Part shown: positions 53,777 through 61,811 of the stretch, one piece after another
Layout of the letters: every line of letters starts with the position of its first letter
How positions within the stretch are numbered: the stretch's first letter is position 1
From: Spirochaetia bacterium
Lineage (GTDB): Bacteria; Spirochaetota; Spirochaetia; Sphaerochaetales; Sphaerochaetaceae
DNA: 64,000 nt
Assembly (NCBI GenBank): GCA_022482625.1
Contig: JAKVOU010000001.1
Coordinates: forward strand, 2,404,784-2,468,783
Reading direction: 5' to 3'
Notes under the pieces: generated by a model
Databases searched by the model: none
What the model was told of the DNA's origin: nothing
The model's input: the letters and a program-made list of their open reading frames with translations, nothing else
Position numbers and translations under genes: made by a program

Positions 53777-54937
53777 TCACAGTTTTCCAATAGTCCGGAA
53801 TATTTCCTGGAATCCTTCTGAAAGGCCTTTGCCAAGGGGATACGTCATATAGTTCAAGTCGTGGTCATGACCGGGGAAAACATGGACGACAAGGTTTGTT
53901 TTCCCAAGTTCCTTGAACGTATCCTTGATATCCAAGGCCCCTTGCATGGGAACATTCCTGTCCTCGGTTCCTTGGAAAATATAGATGGGTATATCAAGTC
54001 GGGGGAGGACTTCACGGTTTGCAGGCATATGGTTCCGATAGTCCATGAACCAGCCGGAGGTCAGACGGACACCGTAATGCGTAGCAATCCACTCATCGTT
54101 CCCTGTATCGATTGCCTCTTTCAACTGGGCAAGATAAGGAGCAAGCATCAGGGCAAAATCGGCAGCATCAAGCTTGCCATCCTTGTTCGTATCCAGTTTT
54201 TCGAAATCATGGTCCATGTCCATGCCTAAGGCAGGGAGGATATGGTATGGATCATCCGAAAATTCCTTTGCGGAAACGGTCCCGTCCTTGTCAGCATCAA
54301 AGTACCGACGATAGAACATCATGCTTGGTATGCCGCTGTTCTGCCATGTGATCGTTTCATCCATCGTGTCGTTCATATATCCAGCCAAGATAAGTGCATC
54401 TACCTGGACTTTCTTTTTCAGTGCTACTTCCGCAGCGACCATGGTACCGCAGCTCCATCCAAGGAGGATGATTTTTGCTGAGTGCAGGCAGGGAATGGCC
54501 TGGAGAGTCCTGATGATAGTTTCTATATCTTGGATTTCATTGGTCGGACGATAGGTCTGGTATAGCTTTTGGTCTATGGTGGAGAATGTAGGTGGCTGGT
54601 CGGAAGGAGTGACTCCACGGGTATCATAGCTGAAGAAACCTGTGCCCTCGTCATTGCATTTTTCAGCAAACAGATCGAAATAGGAAAATACAGTCCCGTC
54701 GCCCAAAGACCGTTTGTTATCGTAGGTATTCGGACCGGAACCATTGACGTAGATTACCAGTTTCTTGACCGGACGTTCCGCTGGCAGGCGTAACCTTCCG
54801 AGGAATGTAACGCCATCGTATGCAGTAATCTTGAGTATCTGGTCAGAAGGACAGGCTTCCTTGGAGCCATCGGTTCCTGCATACAGGACAGAAGACACCA
54901 TCAGAGAAAAAAGCAACAAGACCCACCGTTTTTTCAT
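53777..54937 (-). CDS. Exported alpha/beta hydrolase with an EF-hand pair
   Basis: 386 residues from ATG 54937, where a clear signal peptide begins ('KKRWVLLLFSLMVSSVLYAG'). The longer open frame to 55339 is not credible because it covers a kinase remnant. Nucleophile 'GWSCG' (Ser about 162), acid 'GTEDRNVP' (Asp about 326), base 'FPGHDHDL' (His about 357). Between nucleophile and acid lie two canonical calcium loops, 'DADKDGTVSAKE' (about 214-225) and 'DTNKDGKLDAAD' (about 249-260), placed in the cap. It is probably a periplasmic esterase or peptidase stabilised or switched by calcium. Substrate unknown. Confidence 0.85.
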   Translation of the reverse strand: MKKRWVLLLFSLMVSSVLYAGTDGSKEACPSDQILKITAYDGVTFLGRLRLPAERPVKKLVIYVNGSGPNTYDNKRSLGDGTVFSYFDLFAEKCNDEGTGFFSYDTRGVTPSDQPPTFSTIDQKLYQTYRPTNEIQDIETIIRTLQAIPCLHSAKIILLGWSCGTMVAAEVALKKKVQVDALILAGYMNDTMDETITWQNSGIPSMMFYRRYFDADKDGTVSAKEFSDDPYHILPALGMDMDHDFEKLDTNKDGKLDAADFALMLAPYLAQLKEAIDTGNDEWIATHYGVRLTSGWFMDYRNHMPANREVLPRLDIPIYIFQGTEDRNVPMQGALDIKDTFKELGKTNLVVHVFPGHDHDLNYMTYPLGKGLSEGFQEIFRTIGKL

Positions 54938-54958
54938 GAGTCCAATGATAGGAGGGCA

Positions 54959-55189
54959 TGTAGCTACCGTCAAGTCGATAAATTCCTTACTGCAGAGGAA
55001 ACGGACATGATTGCTGAAAGCGGCAGGATTACCACTCAGATAATGGCGGTTCGCTTCCTTACTGATTACCTTGCCGGAGATATCTATTATCATATTGACC
55101 ATGAAGGACATAACCTTGAGCGTGCAAGGACACAGATTGCTTTGATGCATTCCATGGATGCCCAGTGGAAAAAACTGGCAAAGATATAG
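54959..55189 (+). pseudogene. Remnant C-terminus of an APH/NahK-like sugar kinase
   Basis: About 77 codons in frame to TAG 55189. The peptide contains 'VRFLTDYLAGDIYYHI' and 'HNLERARTQIALMHSMD', the characteristic C-terminal end of phosphotransferase-family kinases such as N-acetylhexosamine 1-kinase. No catalytic domain is present; upstream sequence is occupied by the opposite-strand hydrolase gene. It is a deletion scar, and suggests the defence island or hydrolase replaced an older sugar-utilisation gene. Confidence 0.6.
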
Positions 55190-55535
55190 AAAAATGTTTA
55201 TCTTAAAAGCGGTAGCGCGAGCTTGATATAGATTTTTTCGTAAGAACTTGACTTTAAGTAATCTGTTTGTTAAGTCTTTACTTATGAAACGATTGTTTGA
55301 GAAATGTTTGGTTTTTTGGTATGTCAGCTTTATCAGCAAGGGGTAGCTGTTTTCTGTTGCTGTCAGTATCTGGGGAAGCTTCCTTGGAGGATAGGTCTAT
55401 ATGCGTGTGTCCTATGGATTAGCGTACAAACTGATAGAAAATCAAGTGATTGGATATTGTGTGAAATATGTGTAGTTTATGTTTTATTATTGAAAGAAAA
55501 TGAATGTAGTTTCGCTAATTAGCGTAATTATTTAA
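55190..55535. other. AT-rich intergenic stretch before the first IS1634-like copy
   Basis: 346 bases without a convincing gene, terminator or promoter. CGCTAATTAGCG (55513-55524) is a short perfect palindrome near the IS insertion point. The last seven bases, TATTTAA, are the target duplication of the first IS copy. Confidence 0.6.
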
Positions 55536-57468
55536 TCAGAGTTTTGCAATGCAGGTTTAGTACAAATCCCTCAATCCTTCTTTTTACCGCTTGTTTTCGG
55601 CTTCTTCCTGGAACCGGGCCTTGAACCCTTGGGGATCTCCAGCCCGAACTCGTCGAAGATGTCCACCTGCTTCCCGACGAACTCCGAGACCTTCGGGGAC
55701 CTGCCCCTGAGCTGGACAAGCCTGACAGACCGCATCTCGTCAAGTACGTCCCACGGAGTCGCGAACCGCTTCCTGAAACCATCGCTCGTGGAGAAATAGC
55801 GGGCATGGAGGTAACAGTTGAGGATGAGTGCGACGAACTGGAAGAAGACCCTTCCGTCGGTACTGGGCTCCGTCCAGGTCCGGAGCCTCCTTCCTCCCTG
55901 CCAGCCCTTCAGATACATGAAAGCCTTCTCCTGGGAATCCCGCATCCGGTATTTGGAAAGGACCCACCCAAGCGGATACTCCCGTGCATCCATGTTCGTG
56001 CAGACGATCGCGAAGAACCCGCAGCGTTTCCTGCATCCCGCAATCTTCTCCTCGTCCCTCGAGCAGGAGATGACCGTCCCGTCACCATCGGTCTCGACGG
56101 CAAAGTGCCTGCGGAATTTCTTCAGGAGCCTCTCATCCGGCGCCGGGCCGCCCTCCAGGTGACCGAGGAGGCTCTCCTCCTCGTCAAGCAGCTCCACGGT
56201 GAGCGCCTTGTCCTCTGCGCCTCTGGCCTCGGGATCGAAGAAGAGACAGAGCCTCTGCGGAACCGACGTCCCATGGCCTTTCCCTTCGTTTTCCCTGTAG
56301 CAATAGGGGTACTCGTAATCCTTGGCATAGCAGTCGTGGTCCCTGAGGAACACTCCCCTGGCCGTGATGCTCCCGCTTTCGGAAAGGGCCTCTCCGATGC
56401 ATTTCGTGATCTTTGCGTCACCGGTCTTCGCCATGAATATGGCCCTGATCCCCTCCGGCACGAGGAGATCCAGGTTTTCCTTGCTGAGATACGCCCTGTC
56501 CAGGATGAGGCCGTAGTCACTGAATCCCGCACTCTTGAGTTCCTCCAGCAATAGCCTCAGCGTCCTGGAGTCGGGGATGTTTCCGGGAAGCTTCCGGTAA
56601 TGGGCGGGAAGGCCGGTTTCCATGTCGTACATGACAAGCAGCCCCACCTGCCTTGCGAGGTCGTGTTCCTTGTTCTTCCCCCATCGGGAATCCGCCAGGT
56701 CCCTTGCATGGCTGGATATGCTGGTGCTGTCTATCCCGAACCAGTCGGCAGCCCCGCCCTCGCGTGAGGTGCGGAGTGCCATGAACCGGTCGGCCTGCTC
56801 CTTGGTGACCGACTGCGACAGCCTCGTTATCCTGCTGGAGTCGATCCCTGCGGAAGGATACCACTGGGTTTTTGACGACGACTCGAGCCTGCTGCAGCTG
56901 CGTCCGTAGATGAGCCGGAAGTAGGCGATGGTGAGGATCTCGGCGGTACGCCCGCGACCGAAGACGGTCTCGAGATCCTCCTTCAGCCCGCAGTCGCAGG
57001 CAAGCAGGTCAAGCATGAGGCTGTCGCCGTAGAGCAGGTACCGATCCTCACCCTCGTATGGGGGACCGTCGTCGGGAACCCCTGTACGGTCATACCGGCG
57101 GGACAGGTCCCATGCCTCGGGGAAGAGGAACCTTTCCTTCTCATCGGAAGAAAGAAGCCTGAAGCGGATGTTGGGGATGAAGAGGAAGGGTTCGTCAAGC
57201 TTGCCCCAGACGGTGATGTCGGGGACACGGATGCCCTTCCTGTTGATTTTGGGATCTGTGGTTATCGCATACCTATGGCCGTTTGAACGGAATGCCTTCA
57301 TCCGGTACTTTGCGTTCGGATCCTTCTTCCTGCCCATGCCTGGCCTCCTTTATATGTACTAAAGTTTAATACAAATAAAGAAAAGATTCAAGGCACATAA
57401 CTGCAATCAGACAAGGATATTACATGGTTTTCAGCAATTCATACTAAACCTGTATTGCAAAACTCTGA
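55536..57468. mobile_element. IS1634-like insertion sequence, copy 1 (1933 bp)
   Basis: Terminal inverted repeats of about 27 bp begin TCAGAGTTTTGCAAT and differ at one base. The element is flanked by a TATTTAA direct repeat (55529-55535 and 57469-57475). It holds one minus-strand transposase and is GC-rich against an AT-rich flank. It is identical by eye to copy 2. Confidence 0.93.
55571..57337 (-). CDS. IS1634-family-like transposase, copy 1
   Basis: 588 residues, intact. DDE landmarks: first Asp in 'WFGIDSTSISSHA' (about 201), second in 'LILDRAYLSKENL' (about 285), and Y-R-E-K-type 'YRMRDSQEKAFMYLKG' (about 470-485). The N-terminus is basic, as is the C-terminal tail ('SRKKPKTSGKKKD'). 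AAAGGAGG precedes the ATG. Large size and the beta-rich insert between the second Asp and Glu fit IS1634. Confidence 0.9.
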   Translation of the reverse strand: MGRKKDPNAKYRMKAFRSNGHRYAITTDPKINRKGIRVPDITVWGKLDEPFLFIPNIRFRLLSSDEKERFLFPEAWDLSRRYDRTGVPDDGPPYEGEDRYLLYGDSLMLDLLACDCGLKEDLETVFGRGRTAEILTIAYFRLIYGRSCSRLESSSKTQWYPSAGIDSSRITRLSQSVTKEQADRFMALRTSREGGAADWFGIDSTSISSHARDLADSRWGKNKEHDLARQVGLLVMYDMETGLPAHYRKLPGNIPDSRTLRLLLEELKSAGFSDYGLILDRAYLSKENLDLLVPEGIRAIFMAKTGDAKITKCIGEALSESGSITARGVFLRDHDCYAKDYEYPYCYRENEGKGHGTSVPQRLCLFFDPEARGAEDKALTVELLDEEESLLGHLEGGPAPDERLLKKFRRHFAVETDGDGTVISCSRDEEKIAGCRKRCGFFAIVCTNMDAREYPLGWVLSKYRMRDSQEKAFMYLKGWQGGRRLRTWTEPSTDGRVFFQFVALILNCYLHARYFSTSDGFRKRFATPWDVLDEMRSVRLVQLRGRSPKVSEFVGKQVDIFDEFGLEIPKGSRPGSRKKPKTSGKKKD

Positions 57469-57503
57469 TATTTAATGAAGTACTACCTTTATTATCCTTT
57501 ACA
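57469..57503. other. 35-bp spacer between the two IS copies
   Basis: It carries the right-hand TATTTAA duplication of copy 1 and ends in TTTACA, the left-hand duplication of copy 2. No other feature is seen. Confidence 0.8.
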
Positions 57504-59436
57504 TCAGAGTTTTGCAATGCAGGTTTAGTACAAATCCCTCAATCCTTCTTTTTACCGCTTGTTTTCGGCTTCTTCCTGGAACCGGGCCTTGAACCCTTGG
57601 GGATCTCCAGCCCGAACTCGTCGAAGATGTCCACCTGCTTCCCGACGAACTCCGAGACCTTCGGGGACCTGCCCCTGAGCTGGACAAGCCTGACAGACCG
57701 CATCTCGTCAAGTACGTCCCACGGAGTCGCGAACCGCTTCCTGAAACCATCGCTCGTGGAGAAATAGCGGGCATGGAGGTAACAGTTGAGGATGAGTGCG
57801 ACGAACTGGAAGAAGACCCTTCCGTCGGTACTGGGCTCCGTCCAGGTCCGGAGCCTCCTTCCTCCCTGCCAGCCCTTCAGATACATGAAAGCCTTCTCCT
57901 GGGAATCCCGCATCCGGTATTTGGAAAGGACCCACCCAAGCGGATACTCCCGTGCATCCATGTTCGTGCAGACGATCGCGAAGAACCCGCAGCGTTTCCT
58001 GCATCCCGCAATCTTCTCCTCGTCCCTCGAGCAGGAGATGACCGTCCCGTCACCATCGGTCTCGACGGCAAAGTGCCTGCGGAATTTCTTCAGGAGCCTC
58101 TCATCCGGCGCCGGGCCGCCCTCCAGGTGACCGAGGAGGCTCTCCTCCTCGTCAAGCAGCTCCACGGTGAGCGCCTTGTCCTCTGCGCCTCTGGCCTCGG
58201 GATCGAAGAAGAGACAGAGCCTCTGCGGAACCGACGTCCCATGGCCTTTCCCTTCGTTTTCCCTGTAGCAATAGGGGTACTCGTAATCCTTGGCATAGCA
58301 GTCGTGGTCCCTGAGGAACACTCCCCTGGCCGTGATGCTCCCGCTTTCGGAAAGGGCCTCTCCGATGCATTTCGTGATCTTTGCGTCACCGGTCTTCGCC
58401 ATGAATATGGCCCTGATCCCCTCCGGCACGAGGAGATCCAGGTTTTCCTTGCTGAGATACGCCCTGTCCAGGATGAGGCCGTAGTCACTGAATCCCGCAC
58501 TCTTGAGTTCCTCCAGCAATAGCCTCAGCGTCCTGGAGTCGGGGATGTTTCCGGGAAGCTTCCGGTAATGGGCGGGAAGGCCGGTTTCCATGTCGTACAT
58601 GACAAGCAGCCCCACCTGCCTTGCGAGGTCGTGTTCCTTGTTCTTCCCCCATCGGGAATCCGCCAGGTCCCTTGCATGGCTGGATATGCTGGTGCTGTCT
58701 ATCCCGAACCAGTCGGCAGCCCCGCCCTCGCGTGAGGTGCGGAGTGCCATGAACCGGTCGGCCTGCTCCTTGGTGACCGACTGCGACAGCCTCGTTATCC
58801 TGCTGGAGTCGATCCCTGCGGAAGGATACCACTGGGTTTTTGACGACGACTCGAGCCTGCTGCAGCTGCGTCCGTAGATGAGCCGGAAGTAGGCGATGGT
58901 GAGGATCTCGGCGGTACGCCCGCGACCGAAGACGGTCTCGAGATCCTCCTTCAGCCCGCAGTCGCAGGCAAGCAGGTCAAGCATGAGGCTGTCGCCGTAG
59001 AGCAGGTACCGATCCTCACCCTCGTATGGGGGACCGTCGTCGGGAACCCCTGTACGGTCATACCGGCGGGACAGGTCCCATGCCTCGGGGAAGAGGAACC
59101 TTTCCTTCTCATCGGAAGAAAGAAGCCTGAAGCGGATGTTGGGGATGAAGAGGAAGGGTTCGTCAAGCTTGCCCCAGACGGTGATGTCGGGGACACGGAT
59201 GCCCTTCCTGTTGATTTTGGGATCTGTGGTTATCGCATACCTATGGCCGTTTGAACGGAATGCCTTCATCCGGTACTTTGCGTTCGGATCCTTCTTCCTG
59301 CCCATGCCTGGCCTCCTTTATATGTACTAAAGTTTAATACAAATAAAGAAAAGATTCAAGGCACATAACTGCAATCAGACAAGGATATTACATGGTTTTC
59401 AGCAATTCATACTAAACCTGTATTGCAAAACTCTGA
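57504..59436. mobile_element. IS1634-like insertion sequence, copy 2 (1933 bp)
   Basis: Same length, orientation and ends as copy 1, displaced by 1968 bp. Its own target duplication is TTTACA (57498-57503 and 59437-59442; TTTACA follows CTCTGA). Different duplications at the two copies show independent insertions rather than one tandem duplication. Confidence 0.93.
57539..59305 (-). CDS. IS1634-family-like transposase, copy 2
   Basis: 588 residues, the same protein as the transposase at 55571-57337 as far as can be compared by eye, with the same start context and catalytic motifs. Lack of any difference means one of the two insertions is recent. Confidence 0.9.
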   Translation of the reverse strand: MGRKKDPNAKYRMKAFRSNGHRYAITTDPKINRKGIRVPDITVWGKLDEPFLFIPNIRFRLLSSDEKERFLFPEAWDLSRRYDRTGVPDDGPPYEGEDRYLLYGDSLMLDLLACDCGLKEDLETVFGRGRTAEILTIAYFRLIYGRSCSRLESSSKTQWYPSAGIDSSRITRLSQSVTKEQADRFMALRTSREGGAADWFGIDSTSISSHARDLADSRWGKNKEHDLARQVGLLVMYDMETGLPAHYRKLPGNIPDSRTLRLLLEELKSAGFSDYGLILDRAYLSKENLDLLVPEGIRAIFMAKTGDAKITKCIGEALSESGSITARGVFLRDHDCYAKDYEYPYCYRENEGKGHGTSVPQRLCLFFDPEARGAEDKALTVELLDEEESLLGHLEGGPAPDERLLKKFRRHFAVETDGDGTVISCSRDEEKIAGCRKRCGFFAIVCTNMDAREYPLGWVLSKYRMRDSQEKAFMYLKGWQGGRRLRTWTEPSTDGRVFFQFVALILNCYLHARYFSTSDGFRKRFATPWDVLDEMRSVRLVQLRGRSPKVSEFVGKQVDIFDEFGLEIPKGSRPGSRKKPKTSGKKKD

Positions 59437-59475
59437 TTTACAAAAATGTGTATAAATTTTATGCTTGAGGTCCGA

Positions 59476-59934
59476 ATGGAGAAAATCATGCAGATAACCG
59501 ATTACCTTTCCGAACCTTCTGTGCTGTTTTTGGACAGTACTGACAAAAATGAAGTGCTTGCATCCATGGTAGCACATGCGGCCCGCTTAGGCCTCGTTCC
59601 CGATGAACACGCTTTCAAGAAAGCCCTTCTTGAACGTGAGGCTTTGATGAGTACCGATATCGGTTGGCAAGTTGCCATCCCACATGCAAAAATGCCCGGT
59701 ATTCCTGAATTTTTCGTTATTCCGACCATCCTTTCCCATGATAGTGATTGGGGTGGAGGAGAAGGCCAGACAGTTCGCCTTATATTCCTGATCGGGGGTC
59801 CCTCCGGCAGACAGACTGATTATCTCAAGATTCTTTCGAAGATTACGCTTGTCATCAAGAATAAAACACGAAGAGAATCCCTTTTGAAGGCTCAGGATGC
59901 CAAGTCAGTACTTGCCGCATTCGCCGGACTATAG
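59476..59934 (+). CDS. PTS IIA-like protein (fructose/PtsN type)
   Basis: 152 residues from ATG 59476, with GAGG upstream; an in-frame ATG at 59446 lacks a site. PTS_EIIA_2 fold, with the phospho-accepting His in 'VAIPHAKMPGIPEF' (about residues 65-78) and 'RLIFLIGGPSG'. No IIB or IIC partner follows; the next gene is a cation/proton antiporter. This suggests a regulatory IIA-Ntr-like role that links phosphorylation state to ion transport. The second IS copy sits only 39 bp upstream of this start and probably separated the gene from its original promoter. Confidence 0.88.
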   Translation: MEKIMQITDYLSEPSVLFLDSTDKNEVLASMVAHAARLGLVPDEHAFKKALLEREALMSTDIGWQVAIPHAKMPGIPEFFVIPTILSHDSDWGGGEGQTVRLIFLIGGPSGRQTDYLKILSKITLVIKNKTRRESLLKAQDAKSVLAAFAGL

Positions 59935-59952
59935 AATCAGGAAACGGTATAT

Positions 59953-61170
59953 ATGCAAACTTTTTTATATCTCGCTGCTATTTTTGGTGCAGGCTATTGC
60001 ATCAAATTGGTTTCCAACGCAATTAAGATTCCTGAAGTAACAGGATACGTTTTGCTTGGTGTCATCCTTGGAAATTCCGTAGTAAAACTGCTTACACCTG
60101 AAGTACTGACGGCTCTCAGTTCACTGTCGACTATCGCCTTGAGCCTGATAGCATTTACCATCGGCATCGAACTTAAGCTTGATGTGATCAAACGTCTTGG
60201 TAAAAGTATCTTTGCAATCGTTACTTTTGAAAGCCTTGGGGCATTTGTAGTGGTACTGCTTGTGCTTCGTTTCATTTATAAGGCTGATTCCAATACAGCA
60301 TTGTTGCTTGGCGCTGTTGCTTCTGCCACCGCGCCTGCGGCAACGGTTGCAGTAATCAAGCAGTACAAGGCAAAGGGGCCATTGACCTCTACTATCCTGG
60401 CCGTCGTCGGCTTGGATGATGCTGCAGCTCTTATCATTTATGTCTTTGTAGAAGGATTCGTAAGTGCAAATCTTGTAGGTGCTTCCGTTTCGGTACCAGC
60501 CATGCTTGGCTCTGCCCTTCTTGCAATCTGCATGGCATTGGGGCTGGGATTCGTTTCAGCCCTTCTGTATCGGCTGATCCTGCACAACGTCAAGAACAAT
60601 GACAGCATCACCTTGTTGCTTGCAGCTTTTCTTTTTGCCTTGCTTGGAGTAAGCGAATTGCTTGATGTTTCTGAATTGCTGTCAATCATGACGTTTGCCA
60701 TGGTCGTTGTGAACACTACACCTACATTGAGTAAGAAAAGTGAGAATATTGTATCAGCTTTTTCTCCCCTTTTCCTTACAGCTTTCTTCATCCTTGGGGG
60801 TGCTCATCTCAATATCGGTCTGATCAGCAAGATTGGTATACTGGGGCTTTGTTACTTCTTTGCCAGAAGTGCAGGCAAGATGGGTGGTGCAACACTTGGA
60901 GCAATCCTTGGAAAAGCTCCGAAGAAAGTACGTGGTTATGTCGGCTTTGCTCTTTTCCCGCAGGTTGGCGTTGCCTTGGCTTTGGCATTGGCAATCAACA
61001 AGAAGTTTACCATGCCTAGGTTTGGTGCAACAGGAGTTGCTTTGGCAAATACCATTATAAATGTACTTCTGTTTACAACAATTATTACCGAAATAGTAGG
61101 TCCCATGTTGACCCGCCTTGCGTTGACGAAGGCTGGGGAAACAAACAATGGTACTGAACACGATGCATAG
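59953..61170 (+). CDS. CPA2-family cation:proton antiporter
   Basis: 405 residues, about 12 membrane segments. CPA2 features: 'VTGYVLLGVILG' near the N-terminus, 'GAVASATAPAATVAVIKQY' and 'GLDDAAALIIY' (paired acidic residues in the core, about 150-160), 'LFPQVGVALALALAI' near the C-terminus. There is no C-terminal TrkA-N or UspA domain; regulation may instead come from the IIA-like and PII-like neighbours. It lies 18 bp after the IIA-like gene. Confidence 0.9.
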   Translation: MQTFLYLAAIFGAGYCIKLVSNAIKIPEVTGYVLLGVILGNSVVKLLTPEVLTALSSLSTIALSLIAFTIGIELKLDVIKRLGKSIFAIVTFESLGAFVVVLLVLRFIYKADSNTALLLGAVASATAPAATVAVIKQYKAKGPLTSTILAVVGLDDAAALIIYVFVEGFVSANLVGASVSVPAMLGSALLAICMALGLGFVSALLYRLILHNVKNNDSITLLLAAFLFALLGVSELLDVSELLSIMTFAMVVVNTTPTLSKKSENIVSAFSPLFLTAFFILGGAHLNIGLISKIGILGLCYFFARSAGKMGGATLGAILGKAPKKVRGYVGFALFPQVGVALALALAINKKFTMPRFGATGVALANTIINVLLFTTIITEIVGPMLTRLALTKAGETNNGTEHDA

Positions 61171-61184
61171 GGGGAGGAAATACT

Positions 61185-61532
61185 ATGAACCTGTTGATTA
61201 TTGCATTGTCCAAAGTAGATTATAAAGAAGACGTATTCCTTGCTCTTCAGAGTGTAGGTATCACCAAAGCATCGACACTTGATGCTGAGAACCTAAGCCA
61301 CGAACTGGGAAGTGAATTCAGCCTTTTTACGGGCTTTTTCCAAGGTGGTGATAGCCATGAAGGAGAGAAGCTGATTATTCTTGCGCCTATTGATTCGCCT
61401 GATGATGCAGCGGAACTGCTTTCCAATCTTGAAGCCGGTGGCATTCCTGTCAAGGAAGAAGACATCCTGGATCTTTTCGTAGTACCGCTTGGGTTGTACT
61501 TTGATCAGGAGAAAGGACTGAAGAAAAAGTAA
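61185..61532 (+). CDS. Small PII-like protein
   Basis: 115 residues, AGGAAATACT upstream. 'MNLLIIALSKVDYKEDVFLALQ' followed by a short helix, then 'EKLIILAPIDSPDDAAELL' and 'DLFVVPLGLYF' give a beta-alpha-beta repeat resembling PII/CutA-like ferredoxin folds. It lies 14 bp after the antiporter and is the last gene before a terminator. It is likely a cytoplasmic trimeric sensor of the antiporter; the fold call rests on pattern only. Confidence 0.6.
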   Translation: MNLLIIALSKVDYKEDVFLALQSVGITKASTLDAENLSHELGSEFSLFTGFFQGGDSHEGEKLIILAPIDSPDDAAELLSNLEAGGIPVKEEDILDLFVVPLGLYFDQEKGLKKK

Positions 61533-61645
61533 CCACAATGGTTATGGCAAGGAAACTGGATAGTTCTGGTTATTTTGTCGTTCTGTTTCAGTTCCTTGTT
61601 GTTTTGCCAGAAGCCTTTTGAAGTGCAGGAAGTATTTCCTGTTTG

Positions 61646-61686
61646 ATTGCCCTGAGTGCAGGTTGACCTGTCGGGGCAATTTTTTT
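61646..61686 (+). terminator. Intrinsic terminator of the IIA-antiporter-PII-like operon
   Basis: ATTGCCC (61646-61652) pairs with GGGCAAT (61674-61680), with an inner CAGGT/ACCTG stem, and is followed by six T. It lies 113 bp after the last stop. Confidence 0.75.
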
Positions 61687-61755
61687 ATTTGTACAGAAGT
61701 AGACTTTACTAGTCGAAAGCCGCCAGAGCTTACTGTGCCTGAAGGTGATTTCCTA

Positions 61756-61784
61756 TTGACGGGTATTGAGAAAACATATATATT
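61756..61784 (+). promoter_or_regulatory. Promoter of the ROK-MFS operon
   Basis: TTGACG, 17-bp spacer, TATATT; start point about 20 bp before the ATG at 61812. Confidence 0.65.
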
Positions 61785-61811
61785 AAAGAGGGTTTAAAAA
61801 AGAGGTTGGGT

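Noticed and set aside
54938-55339. 134-residue N-terminal extension of the EF-hand hydrolase
   Set aside because: A signal peptide begins at the internal Met, and the upstream stretch encodes a kinase remnant on the other strand.
55805-56554. 249-codon plus-strand open frame, repeated at 57773-58522
   Set aside because: It is antisense to the IS transposase in a GC-rich region where long shadow frames are expected; no ribosome site and no recognisable motif.
55536-59436. Composite transposon made by the two IS copies
   Set aside because: Only 35 bp lie between them, no cargo gene is present, and each copy has its own target duplication.
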